From Mixophyes australis (Eukaryota; Chordata; Amphibia; Anura; Limnodynastidae): 64,000 nucleotides of DNA. Below the pieces are notes generated by a model, which worked only from the letters and a program-made list of their open reading frames with translations, had not been told where the DNA came from and searched no databases. Location: positions 71,910,869-71,974,868 of the forward strand of contig JAVHZZ010000006.1 in assembly GCA_036250195.1 (NCBI GenBank). The letters run 5' to 3'. Below are positions 1 through 11,621 of this stretch, piece after piece; position 1 is the stretch's first letter, and each line of letters begins with the position of its first letter. Made by a program: the position numbers and the translations under genes.

Positions 1-1845
1 ATTATATAACGCTACAAATGGAGGCACTATTTTCGCCCCCCCCCCCCCCCCCCCAAAAAAAGAAATGTCTGAATATTACACTCAGTTTGGCTTAGTCCCC
101 TTTAATCAACCTAATCATGAGATTTCTTCTTTGGGGTTATTACTTTTATTCCTAACAACAAAGTACAGGGTAGTTTACTGAGACGTAACAAGTGGAGAGC
201 TGCCTGTACAATGGCCAGTCAAAATCACAGATCTATAGGGCCATAACAAATGTCAGGTCTGAAAGAGCCACATCTCCTAAATATCTGCCTATTTCATGTA
301 CGTTTAGTCCGAAAAAACTGGATGCATGCCTCATTATGTTGTTATGTATATATGAAAAATAAAGTAGACAGGCATCATCAATCATAGAACAAACAACTTG
401 GCAAAGAATGAAAAAAACCATTACAAAAAAAATAAATCCATGGAAAAGTGATTGTTTGTACCAAAGCAATGTATTAAATGTCACCATTCATCCTAAATAT
501 GTGCAACACAAATGATGGAACTGCGTCAGAGCGTGTGTGGGATAACTTTTACATGATGCTGAGGAAAGGCTTCAAAGTGGCAATAATTAAAAGCTCTTTT
601 TTATCCGCTTGGCCTGGTTTCTAGATAGGACCAGTGATGTTATACAAGCCGTCCAAATACTATATACATTTAGTAGGTTTAAACAAAACACAGATGTTCT
701 TTTATCCACTGAAGACTCAATACTAAGTGCCTTTAGCTCTCCTAGGCATTCAACAACTACTTATTATAAATTTAAATGGGACCTTGAGGACTGAGCGAAC
801 ATGTCTGCAACCTATTGCATACCACAAAGGGAGACTATGCCATTTTGGAAGATGATTATAAGTCTGTGAAGATGATGTGTCACTTCATTATTTTATTATT
901 AGCTCTAAGGAAGAGATTCCATGTAATACAGAAGACAACAAGTCACCAGGAAACATAACAGAGAAGATTAGCAATCAGGGTTCTGCCTGAGGCTGCAACT
1001 GAAATGAAGCCTTTTCATCCCTTATACAAACTACAATAAACATTTACATATGAGCTGAGTGCACTTTAAAAGACAAATGTTGATGTTGTTAAGCTATATT
1101 AGATTTCACAACAAGGCAAATACCATTAATGTATATATTTGGAATTGGCTTTAATTACTTCCCTCCATTTTGCAGCGCCCAAAATATCTCTGTAACAGCG
1201 GCCTCACTATTGGCACACACCCGTGTTACTAGAACGCAAGAATTGTTGTCCCATTTTCACCAAGATCTCAGGAATTACCCCGGAGAATGAAATCATTCCA
1301 TAAAACAGTCACCTCATGGGCTGATTTATGGAGATTATTCTAAATCTGTTATAGCAACAACCTCAATTGTAGGAAGTGCATAGAACATAAAAATAAAAGG
1401 TGGTACTAAAGCAAAAGCAATCTTTATCTATACTGGGAATCTTCATTTTCACAAGATTACAGTCCGATATTGTTATCTACTGAGTGAACCAGCTTCAGAG
1501 ATACATCACTGACCCACAATACCAAAGCCTTAAAGAGCCAGAAACGATAATCCACAACTTCATTCAATATGAAAAAAAACCATTCTAAAATCTACATATT
1601 TTGGTATATATGGAAAAGTTCCAATATCCTGACAGAACTTCAGATTTCCGACATAGGTAGCAGTACCCAAATAATCATCCACACCAGATCTTTCAGACTT
1701 CAAAAGATACATATAACCTTGGCAATGACCCAGTACCCAACTTCAGCACTTTCCCAAAGCAACAAGAAACCATGAGCCTCATTACAGAAACAATAATTTC
1801 TACATAAACAATTGCACCAGAACACAAGAGCCAAAGAAATAAATT

Positions 1846-2172
1846 TCATTCATTTCATTATGATTTATTTATATAGCGCCACCGATTCTGCAGCGCTGTA
1901 CAGAGAACTCACATCAGTCCCTGCTCCATTGGAGCTTACAGTCTAAATTCCTTAACATACACACACACACTAAGGTCAATTTTGATAGCAGCCAATTAAC
2001 CTACCAGTAGGTTTTTGGTGTGTGTGAGGAAACCGGAGCACCCGGAGGAAACCCACGCAAACACGAGAAGAACATACAAACTCCACACAGATAAGGCCAT
2101 GGTCGGGAATTGAACTCATGACCCCAGCGCTGTGAGGCAGAAGTGCTAACCACTAGGCCACTGTGCTGCCCT
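1846..2172 (-). mobile_element. V-SINE-type tRNA-derived SINE, near full length
   Basis: Read on the minus strand, the head is tRNA-like. Box A reads TGGCCTAGTGG (2150-2160) and a decayed box B GAGTTCAATTC (2107-2117). The conserved central block follows (about 2000-2095: CAAACTCCACAC and CCGGAGCACCCGGAGG on the plus strand), then a (GT)n stretch and a LINE-like tail with GCGCTATATAAATAAAT. Such SINEs are transcribed by RNA polymerase III and mobilised by a partner LINE; this copy is probably inert. Tail-only relatives occur at 21722-21768 and 56501-56898. The order of head, core and tail is seen directly; the family name is from memory of vertebrate V-SINEs. Confidence 0.8.
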
Positions 2173-3539
2173 TGCTTCAACTAAGGTGGAAAAGAAAAAA
2201 GTTTAAAGGCGAGATGGCAAGCAGGACATGTATAGTTTCGGTTTAACCAGTAACCTTGATAAAATTATTTCAATTCGATTTGCGGTTAAGAATTCTAATT
2301 TTTGTCTGTATGTTACCAAAACAATGACAAGGCTTATTTACGGGAGTTGCTTTTTACTTCTTCTTTGGTTGAGGTCTGACTGGTATAGACATGGAGGGAA
2401 TCTGTAGAGAATATTCAGCAGCCCTAAGGATTGTTAATCCCTATATAGACACTTCTAATTGCACAGACAGCAGAGGAGAGAAGAGCATAGATAACACCTT
2501 AGGTTTGAACGAAGATGCACAGACCAAAAACAGAACATGCTCAAAATGTTTATGCCGGATGTACCGTTTCACAAGATGCTGATCGCTATAGAGATCATTA
2601 TTCCGTAGGGCTAACGTTTACGTTTGTCTGTGTGTTTTCCAAGGGCAACAGAGGGAAATGTTCAAACAAGTTCATGTAAACAAGCTGTAAATACCGAATT
2701 TCCCACCTAATGCCTACTTAATACATTCCATGGTAAATAAGATTATAAACATCTTGTACTTGCATTTAAAGGGTACAACAGGCACTCGCACTTAGAAGAG
2801 CCATGTGTATTTAAGATGCCGCTACTCAGGCCAATCCAACCACTTGGACTGACCCTATACAGGGCACAATAAGCACTGTTGGATGATGACCCCTTACATG
2901 GATAGATACAACACCATATGACTGGATTTACCAGCTACCCTGGATGGCATCAAAATACTCTTCTTGGGTCCACACTATAACTGTCCCAAATAGGTTTAAA
3001 ACAACATTAGAACACGTTTGGCCACCTTTAGTTGCCCCATATTACCGCTGCCCTGTTCTCTGCTCTGGCTGGAATACAAATATAAAGCAGGGTTCACTCA
3101 ATGAGATGTGACTAAGTCAATATGACAACAGGATATTTTTGGCTTAGCAGCATCAATCCAATATCAAAATGAGTTAAATATTTTAAACCAATTAAACCCT
3201 ACAAAAAACATTTTGAGCAACCTAATTTATTTGCAATCAGTAAAAATTAATTTCCATTTACTCTTAAATTCGTCAGAGAAGTACTGTTTTAGAATGCTGT
3301 TCTTTAAAGCCAGAGATAGGGAATCTTTGGCTTTTTATCGTTGTGGAACTACACAATGCCCAGCCAGTCAGACTGGTTGCACAACACCTAGCCATAGGCT
3401 GCCTGCCTAAGCCTGTCAATCACAAGCTCCTTTCCTCTGCTCTTGTTGACCATACAATGCTGTTACCTGTATTATCTTACTATAATTTCCCTTCACTCAT
3501 CTGTTAACAGAAACTTTAGACAACAAGTGTGAACACCAG

Positions 3540-3698
3540 GGGGTAAATTTGCTAAATTCCAATTTCTGCAAGTCGACGAAAATCTGTGATTTTGCAGGGG
3601 AAAGTATGATGGCTTATCATCGTCCGCTTTACATTTCCCCTGCAAAGTCGCCGATTGCCGGCAACTTGCAGAAATCGGAACTTAATACATTTAGCCTC
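3540..3698. mobile_element. Foldback MITE
   Basis: A near-palindrome of about 160 bp with arms of roughly 65 bp. The left arm runs from GGGGGTAAATTTGCTAAATT through ATTTCTGCAAGT to TTTGCAGGGGAAA, and the right arm is its diverged reverse complement. It has no coding capacity. It lies 44 bp from the exon 9 donor, inside intron 9. Superfamily not assigned. Confidence 0.75.
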
Positions 3699-3741
3699 AG
3701 GATTAAATAAGTCTTGGACATACAAAGTGCCAGGTTCCTAC

Positions 3742-3823
3742 CCTTGGGTATCGCTCCAATTTTTCCTTCAAATGTGCCTCCCTCAGAGCTTTAGTGATTA
3801 GAGGGGCTTCCTCTAGTCGATGT
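3742..3823 (-). CDS. aspscr1: aspscr1 exon 9 (residues 385-412)
   Basis: An 82-nt exon preceded by acceptor CACCAG and followed by donor GTAGG. Its first base completes the Arg385 codon split with exon 8, and it ends in phase 0. It encodes HRLEEAPLITKALREAH and then LKEKLERYPR, closely matching the helical segment just before the UBX domain of vertebrate TUG. In the family this part leads into the UBX domain that binds the p97/VCP ATPase. It sits 9 kb from exon 8, separated by a DIRS insertion. The next exon, starting the UBX fold, is outside the window. Identification rests on recall of the human protein. Confidence 0.93.
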
Positions 3824-5840
3824 CTGGTGAGAGTAGAAGACATAGCAATAGATTAAAGACTTATTAGCAGTAAATGAGAAGAAAACTTACTAAGACTGAA
3901 AGTAAAACGTTTCAACTTATACTATATAAGAAGGATGAAAAGATCTCACAGAAAGACTGTTTTACAGCTGGGCTACAAGCAATGCGGCAACAAAGAGAGA
4001 GGAGAAGAGAGAAGAAAGAAGAGACATATATAGATCCTACCGGCCATATTTATTATTACACAGCTTAAACTACATGCACGTAAATTACATATACTTCATT
4101 GTGTTTTCCTGCGATATATGCTAAATCTTTGCTTCGTATACACTGTAAGCATTACGATACCAGACTACACTTCTTGAGCCATATATAAACCTCATTTCAT
4201 AAAAAGTATATTTACCCCAGTCAGACATCACTAACTTGTGCTGTTTGAGCACCCTGCTCCTTCCACTATCTAAGAAACCTTTCACGCGTACTTGACAAAC
4301 GCAAAGTTAACATAAATGAACTGATGTGTTATGTGCCCATTTTAGGGAATGGGTGTTTTCCAAGATCTTACTTTTCCAAGGACATGTCTCAAGTTACATT
4401 GGAAGATGAACATAAAACCTAGGAGTTTTGTCTTAACAAATGTACACGATTTACAAACCACAGATTCACAATATATATATTTTTATACATGTGTAAAAGG
4501 GCTCTAATGCTCAAGTTGTTACTTCAAACGTGCCTCCATTCTCTTCCTCATATACACTACTGAATATATTAGACAGCCCTGTCCTCACTTATTGAACAGT
4601 CACAGATCACAGTTTCCCTTATAATCAGCCCACATCTCCTAATAATCCGTGCTGTTCGGAACATTCAAAAGTGTATGCTAAAAGAACACAAACTCAAAAC
4701 TACCATTTGCAGTACAATGAAGGTAAAACGCATTGCTCAGCAATGACCCGATATTCCACTGCAGCTCTGTTAAAATGTAAAATATTATCTCCCCAGTCCA
4801 TTAAATGCAAATGAAGACCCTGGTGTCTAGCAGAATACGATAAAGGTGAAACAGTTCTGACTTTTGTCTACTGAGCTACTGTGATGTCATTGCCCATGTG
4901 TAAGAATCCACTAATTCCCAGAGTTCATTATTGTAAAGCAAGTCTGTTTAGCGGTCAGTCATTCTGAGTCTGCTCTGTTAGAGAATCACTCCTTGATGTG
5001 AAAAAGAACGATTTACATATCTAGTTAATTAAAAACACATTAGTGATTCCATGTATTTTTTTCAACACAGTAATGCAGTGGAGCCTGATTCAAAGAACGA
5101 AAATGCTGATATGTGCCGTATTGTGCGTAAAATCGCTTTGTGCATGCCCAGAAACGGAATATACGCCAGTGAACACAAGAACACTCAATTAATCTACAAG
5201 CACAAAGGACACTGATGACAGAACGGGGGTGGGAATTGGTGAATTCATGTAGTCAGTGTACAGTAAGGGCGTGCCAAGCTCAAACGCACGCAGCAGTGCC
5301 CGATTCGAGCTTTGGGCATCTCAAAGGTAAGTGTTTTTCTGTCGTATCACTTTCACCAGCTACAGGTCAGGTGTACGTGCTGACTGATATTGATGATGGT
5401 CACCTATGCATGCTAAAACATGTGTTTGCAATCAAGAGCAACTGTGAAACTGCATTTTATGTGTAGTAGACCTTAATAACATCCTGATAACTGTATTTCA
5501 TTGAATAAAAAGGAAATATTTATTTTTTAAGATTGTTTTATTAAGGACTACATATATTATAATTATGTGACGATAATTGATATTTTTTCCCTGTGCGTTC
5601 TGCTGGGAATTTATGTTCCACATATGTATTGTATATATCCTGAAGTGTATAGTCTGTCAGAGAAGTGCATACATAGACCAGTAATCAAAGAGAGAAAAGT
5701 TTCTTGAGATCTATTGTAGTTGAATATGGACAGACATAAGCCCAAATTATGTGCATTTTTTTAAAAAAAAGAAAAAAAAAAGCATATTAAGTTCGTCTTT
5801 CGTGCCTTAAGGAATCAGGCCCTGTACGATTATGCCAAAT

Positions 5841-6005
5841 AAGAGGATTTATGTACTTACGTTAAATCCGTTTCTCTGATTCCGTCTGGGGGACACTGCT
5901 TACCATGGGTTGTGGAGGGGAGCTTGGGAGTTGGCACCTAACTAGTTAACTTTTAGTGCTGCCGACAGACCCCTCCCCTCTACAATCCCCCTGCCTCTTC
6001 CTCAG
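5841..6005. repeat. DIRS 3'-side inverted terminal repeat
   Basis: Left end of the element, which is its 3' side because it reads on the minus strand. From GTCTGGGGGACACTGCTTAC to CTCTTCCTCAG it is almost the exact reverse complement of the right end. The outermost 48 bp or so (AAGAGGATTTATGTACTTAC onward) differ from the other terminus, as expected for DIRS ends, which are only partly inverted. Confidence 0.9.
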
Positions 6006-6078
6006 TTATTTAAAAAGCCCCAAGGAGATAGGTCAATCAACCAAGAGCATATAGAGGAAAGGCAGAAGGGAGGGATCG

Positions 6079-6175
6079 CAGTGTCCCCCAGACGGAATCA
6101 GAGAAACGAATTTAACGTAAGTACATAAATCCTCTTTTCTCTTTCATCCAGTCTGGGGGACACTGCTTACCATGG
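6079..6175. repeat. DIRS internal complementary region
   Basis: Two abutting blocks. Bases 6079-6136 are the reverse complement of the extreme left end (5841-5898) with one mismatch. Bases 6137-6175 are the reverse complement of the extreme right end (11583-11621). The region therefore matches both termini joined head to tail. In the DIRS-1 model this segment templates completion of the ends and circularisation of the cDNA. It lies just downstream of the recombinase stop codon. Confidence 0.9.
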
Positions 6176-6207
6176 GGACGTTCTAAAGCAGCTCCCTAAG
6201 GGTGGGA

Positions 6208-7253
6208 CTACTCTGAAAGCCCCGCTCGTAAAGCATTACGAGCGAAATTTGCATCCGCGGAAGCAAATATATTAAACTGGAAAACCTTTGTAAAGGTGTG
6301 GACAGAGGACCAGGTGGCTGCCCTGCAAAACTAGTCTGCAGAAGCCCCATATATCGCTACCCAAGACACCCCTACCGATCTGGTAGAATGGTCCGTAAGT
6401 CTCTCTGGCACCGGACGGTTAGCCTTACGTAAGCTTGCCTAATGGTAGCCGTAATCCATTTTGCAATGGACTGTTTTGAGGCTGGCTAGCCTCTCATATT
6501 AGCATCATAAAGAACAAACAAGGAAACAGTACGCCTCATTAGAGAAGCTCCTTTGACGTAAACGCGGAGAGCCCTAACCACATATAACTTTTCCATAGAC
6601 CCTGAATCCGAATGGGAAGTTAGAGAAAAGACCGGAATTACAATTTCCTGTTTCAGATGGAAAGCCGAAACTCACTAGGAACGAAGGAAGGGAGGGTTCT
6701 CAACCGCTCTGTCCTTTGTGAAAAACCAGATATGGTTCCTGACAAGACAGAGCTCCTAATTCTGAAACTCTACGCGCAGATGCAATAGTCAAAAGAAAGA
6801 GGACCTTCCAGGTCAACCACTTCAATCTGCCACAATAATGGCTAAAAGGGAGGCCCTTTAAGCATGTCCAGCACCAGGTTGAGATCGCACGGTGCTGTAG
6901 GCGGAACATAGGGAGACTGAATATGCAAGACTCCCTGAAGGAAAGTCCTAATATCTGGCAAATCCGCTAATTTCAGGTGCAAAAAGACTGAAAGTGCCGA
7001 TACCTGAACTTCTGGGGAACCTAAACGAAGGCCTGCTTCCAGGCCATCTTGAAGAAAAGCCAAGAACGAGGAAGACGAAAGGAGGACGTGTGACACGTCC
7101 TATTTTCGCACCATCTGATATAGGCCTTCCAAATCCGGAGATAGGTGCGAGCTGAGACTGGCTTTCTGGCTCGCATCATAGTGTTTGCCATGCTGGAGGA
7201 AAAACTTCTAGCCCTCCAGAGGCTAGCTTAAACGGCCATGCCGTTAAACTGAG
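6208..7253 (-). pseudogene. DIRS tyrosine recombinase, decayed
   Basis: The minus strand encodes tyrosine-recombinase motifs over this interval in several frames. These include KWLTWKVLFLLTIASARR followed by VSELGAL (the arginine box of DIRS recombinases, about 6770-6830), and a C-terminal FCRAATWSSVHTF segment followed by KVFQF and a stop at 6208-6210. The enzyme would integrate circular cDNA by strand exchange. In relatives I recall, the residue after KV/KH near the C-terminus is the catalytic tyrosine; here it reads phenylalanine. Frameshifts separate the pieces, so no functional protein is expected. Confidence 0.85.
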
Positions 7254-7255
7254 CA

Positions 7256-9018
7256 TTACAATTTCCTTTTTCCTAGCTCTTCTGAGGTAAATTCTGGTAA
7301 CGGAAGGGACCCTGCAGAAGAAGGTCGTCTCGAGACGGAAGACGGAAACCCTGTCCTTCCGCCAATAGAGATTATGCCCGCGTACCAGACTCGGCGCGGC
7401 CATAAGGGAGCTATTAGAATTACTGGCAGACTTCCCTGCCTTACTCGTCTGAGTACGCGAGGAAGCATGGGGATCGGAGGAAACAGGTATCCTAACCTGA
7501 ACTCCCATGACATCGTCATGACGTCCACTGCCACCGCTAAGGAATCTCTTGCCCTTGCGCAGAACCTGTGAACCTTTTTGTTGTGTCTGGAGGCCCTGAG
7601 ATCTATGTCCGGAAGACCCCATCTCTGAACCAGGGACTGGAAAACCTCCGGATGGAGTGACCACTCCCCCTGTTCTGCCCAAACCAGAATTTGAGCTGCA
7701 ATATTCATTGCAGCTGCACTCCTGGTTCCTCCCTGCCTGTTGACATATGCCATGGCTGTGGCATTGTCTGACTGAACTCAGACAGGGTGGCCCTGGAGGA
7801 GGGACTGGGCCCCCCAGGAGGGCCAGTAGAATTGCCTTCAACTCCAGCACGTCTATGGATAGGGCTGATTCCTGAACCGACCAAAGTCCCTGGAGCCTGA
7901 GGTGCAGGCTTACCGCCCCCCCCCCCCGACCTCTTAGGCTGACGTCCGTCGTGGCTATGATCCAAGACCATGGAACGAAACACCGGGCCACCGTCAGGTG
8001 ATCCTGAATCAGCCACCACTGAAGTGAATCTCTCAACCTGGAGATAGAGAGATTCTCTGGAGATCCAAACGTAGGTGGGATCCTGACCATTTGTCCACAG
8101 ATCCCACTAAAGACATCGAGAATGGACTCGACGGAAGGGGATGGTCTCAAATGAGGCCACCATCTTTCCCAGCAGCCGCATGCACAAGTGCATTGAGGGG
8201 CTGGGAGAGGACAAGACCTGAGTAGTAATACTCTGAATAGAACTGATCTTCTCGACAGGCAGGAACATCCTTGCTGGCTGGTGTCCATTATGAGCCCTAG
8301 GAAACCATGCGTTGACACAAAACCATCTGGGATTTCCTTAAGTTTATTAGCCATCCATGGCCCTCGAGAACCGCCAAGGAGAGGGATAAGAGATGACGTA
8401 AGCAATTTTCCGTGGAGGATTTGATGAGCAGGTCGTCTGAATAGGGCACGACCTGAACTCCTTGAAGGTGAAGACATGCTGCCATAACTGACATGATCTT
8501 CGTGAAAAACCTTTGGTGCCGTTGAGAGGCTGAAGGGAAGGGCCCGAAACGGATAGTGGAAGGATCCCACCGAGAATCTTAGAAGAGACTGATGTTGGAT
8601 CCCAATGGGAATATGGAGGTTTATCTTTTAGGATGCATCTTTTATGTCTATGGACGACATAAAGTGATTCTTCTCTAATCCGTTTATCACTGACTTTAGG
8701 GATTCCATCCGAAATTTGTCCACCCGTAAGTGCACATTGAGGCCCTTTAAGTTTAGGATGGGACGAAGGAGCCGTCTGGCTTCTTGACCAGAAACAAGTT
8801 TGAAAAAAAACCCTTGTCCCTTCTGGTAATCTAGGACCCTGCAGATAACTCTTTGAGAAAGAAGAGAGGCGACACAATCCTGTATCGCCTGCCTTCTTGA
8901 TGGATCTCGGGGGAGTGGGGTCATGAAGAAGCGATGTGGAACCGGGCCCAGCAGGTCTATCCTGTAACCCTATGATATAATTCCCCGAATCCAAGAATCT
9001 TGGGAGGACGCTGCCCAC
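7256..9018 (-). pseudogene. DIRS reverse transcriptase/RNase H, frameshifted
   Basis: Reverse-transcriptase motifs in order on the minus strand: LLRPILNLKGLNVHLRVDKF and FMSSIDIKDAS (8628-8760), then RALPFSLSTAP (about 8540). Next comes a DIRS-type RNase H with TTDVSLRG and LSIDVLELKAILLALL (7810-7960), and then AYVNRQGGTRSAAAMNIAAQ, WGLPDIDLRASRHNKKVH and LIAPLWPRRVWYAG (7370-7753). At least three frameshifts are needed to link them. The element would copy its RNA into cDNA. The motif order is seen directly; family assignment is by recall. Confidence 0.92.
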
Positions 9019-9081
9019 TGTTCCTGAAACAAAGACAGACGTCCACCCACTGGCACCCCTTTCAGGAGAAGAGAGTGGTCG

Positions 9082-10545
9082 TCAGGATGCAGGCTTTTCC
9101 TGGGTCTTGGAGGCCTGGCGTCTAGCTGCAAGCGAGGATCTCCCCCTGGCAGAGGAGCCTCGAGAATTGGGCTGTCTGCCTCTAAAGGACTGTCCTCTAG
9201 GCAAGGAGGTCCCCCGAAAAGGCTGACGAAAGGAGCTGACCCGAGGGTTTCTGCTCCTGCTAGGGAATACCGGCATGGAAGTACTTCTGCCCCCCCGTTG
9301 CCTGTGAGATCAGGGTATCCAATTCCGGACCGAACAAACCTGCTGCAGAAAAAGGAATGGTTTCCACAGACTTTTTTGATTCCGCATCTCCTTCCCAGTA
9401 TTTCAGCCATAACGTTCTTCCTGCTGAAATAGATGCAGCCTGAATAGAAGAGGATACAGCCTCTGTGTTCTGGGTCGCTTCATAAAGGTACCCCAATGCC
9501 TCCTTCAAATGCAAAGCCAGGGGAAGAAAATCAGAGTCCTGTAAGGCCTCTGCCAGATGGTCTGCCCATGCTTCCATGGCTCCAGCCACCCAAGCCGAAG
9601 CAAATGTGGGCCTAAAGGAAGAACCCGCAGCCGTAAATATAGATTTCAGCTGGGATTCCACTCTGCGGTCATTGACATCCTGCAGAGATGCAGAACCTGG
9701 AGCTGGGAGTAAAGTGTGCTTGTCCAATCGGGTTATGGAATATCCACTTTTGGAATACTCTCCCAGCGAACGACATCTTCCTCCTGCAATGGGTACAGGG
9801 AAGAGAACCTTTTGGGAACAGAGAACCTCTTATCAGGCCGTTTCCAGGCTCCTTCTGCAATATCCTTAAGTTCCACGGAAGGGGGAAAACGGGTAGCCTT
9901 TCTTTTGGCCTTCTTAAAGAGACTTCTGTCTCTAGGAGTAGTATCCTCCGGTTCTGGGAGGTCCAACGCCTGTCTCAGTGCTAAAACCAAATCATTAATA
10001 AATTGGCTTTTAGAGCTTTCTTCCTGTCCCAAAGGTTGAACCTGGTCAGGATCAGAAATAATTTTCTGAAATGTCTGAAAGGACATAAGGGTATTATCAG
10101 ATCTAGGCCTCCTTCTTTCAGTAGGCGGAATGTTTGGGGATTCAAGTAACTGGTTTAGTTTATCCAAACCCTTTATAATTGCTGTAGACCATGCCGGTTC
10201 TGTGGGAACAGGGGCTAGGTCTGTATGAGAAGAGGAAGGTCCTGGTATAGACGTTCCAATAGAACCTGTGGTAACAAGGAGGCCCAACTGAGTATGAGAT
10301 TGAAAAACCATCTGTGCTAGGGAGGAAACCGACTGTGTCAGGGAGGCTACCCAGGCCGGCTCCTCCATCAGTGGGACTGAAAACTGCTGGTTTGCGCAGG
10401 GGGAGCCCCTGCTTCGCAGGCAGAGCGCCGAAGGGTCCTTTTGCCCACAAGGTAATTTTACATGACATTTTGAACATGTGAAATATTTTGCTATAGGGCC
10501 CTTTCCCTTATCTGTCATTCTTAAAAAGGAAGGCACACCAAGCAC
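9082..10545 (-). pseudogene. DIRS Gag-like ORF, frameshifted
   Basis: The minus-strand ORF starting at 10545 runs 270 codons with an N-terminal cysteine cluster (FTCSKCHVKLPCGQKD then ALC). It shifts frame near 9735 into a helical segment (WADHLAEALQDSDFLPLALH and following, 9260-9727), then into a basic RG-rich tail (RGRSSLAARRQ, 9082-9276). This matches the layout of DIRS ORF1 (structural/nucleic-acid-binding). The first ATG follows about 0.9 kb of GC-rich leader (10560-11470) with no other coding sequence. Confidence 0.8.
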
Positions 10546-11469
10546 ACATACTAAATTATCAATCTAGCTGAGTAAAGAGAGAGAGTAATGTATGGAGAGA
10601 ACAGAGTGAAATAACAAGTAATCAACTGATCTTATCATAAAAGTTGTACTTGTAATAGTTAAACACCATAAAATATTTAGGCAAGTAGGAGACTATAATG
10701 TAAACCTTACTAGCCCAGTTATTACACAGAAAAACAATTTATGTGTTTAAATAAAGCCGATACTTAGCCCATAGGCCACAAAGGGGAGAAGTCCAACAGC
10801 AGTGTCCTGTGCCTGCTCCCTCAGCTCTGTTCACTTCTTCCCGGGCTTCTCTTGTTGCCAGAAGACTGGGATAGACCAACTCTCTCTGGAAGGAGGGGGG
10901 AACTCTATGCTTTAGCTCCCCCCCCCCCCCCTTCAGTAATTGCTGTCTCTGCAGCTATCCATTTTTTTTTTAAAAAAAGAAACTTGCTTGAAGCGTGGCA
11001 GAGTAGTGGAGACCTCTAGGACAGAGGTCTCCGCAACGGAAGATACCCGACGCCCCCCTCCTATGTATGAGGGGGGAATCTTGGTATAGCCCCCTTCCTC
11101 CTCTCTCCGTAGCGCCGCTGGCAAAAATCAAAAATGGCCACCGGCGTCTTCAGTATCCGATAACCGGCACTCTATGCCTGTAATGGCAGCGCCGGTTATC
11201 GGGGAGGCTGGAGGAGTGACAGCGGTCCCCGAGACCGCTTGTCACTCCTCAATCAGGCACCCATCTTCTTCCTCTCCAGTCCCTGCCAGTGAGAGCCGCT
11301 AGCTCTCATCTGACAGGGGAATGCCTGTGCTGCACAGCTGTGAGTGTGTTCTCTATAGTAGAACAAACTCCAGCGCTGCCACCTGTAAAAAAAGAATAAA
11401 ACTCAAATAAAAGAAATAAATTTTTTAAAATTTACACTAAGTACTAAAAAACACTGCCCAACACCTGGG

Positions 11470-11621
11470 CACCTAAAAAAAACTGAGGAGGAAGAGGTGG
11501 GGGGATTGTAGAGGGGAGGAGTCTGTAGGCAGTACTAAAAGTTAACTAGTTAGGTGCCAACTCCCAAGCTCCCCTCCACAACCCATGGTAAGCAGTGTCC
11601 CCCAGACTGGATGAAAGAGAA
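11470..11621. repeat. DIRS 5'-side inverted terminal repeat
   Basis: Right end of the element, inverted relative to 5841-6005 from CTGAGGAGGAAGAGG through CCATGGTAAGCAGTGTCCCC. The unique outer bases ATGAAAGAGAA are matched only by the second block of the internal complementary region. The leader between this repeat and the first Gag ATG should hold the promoter, but no core motif was obvious. Confidence 0.88.

Larger units (their letters stand above)
1..3741 (-). other. aspscr1: aspscr1 intron 9 (partial, runs off the left edge)
   Basis: Sequence downstream of the exon 9 donor, on the minus strand. I looked for the next exon (start of the UBX domain) and saw no reading frame resembling it, so the intron is at least 3.7 kb here. 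It holds a full-length V-SINE (about 1846-2172) and a foldback MITE (3540-3698). A C-run followed by an A-run lies at about 37-62. No other recognisable element was seen. Confidence 0.75.
5841..11621 (-). mobile_element. DIRS-like tyrosine-recombinase retrotransposon, near full length
   Basis: A 5.8-kb element with inverted terminal repeats (about 5841-6005 and 11470-11621), an internal complementary region (6079-6175), and minus-strand coding for Gag, reverse transcriptase/RNase H and tyrosine recombinase, in that order. DIRS elements integrate through the recombinase from a circular intermediate and leave no target duplication; none is seen here. All reading frames carry frameshifts, so this copy is not autonomous. 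The termini and internal complementary region are well conserved and identical over long stretches, pointing to a fairly young insertion. It lies in intron 8 of aspscr1 on the same strand as the gene. Confidence 0.93.

Noticed and set aside
2101..2172. A tRNA gene
   Set aside because: The A and B boxes belong to the head of a V-SINE. The cloverleaf is decayed, and the core and tail follow directly.
7176..8570. A 464-codon open frame as a single protein
   Set aside because: It mixes in-frame RT/RNase H pieces with out-of-frame stretches of the DIRS element. The true domain order needs several frameshifts.
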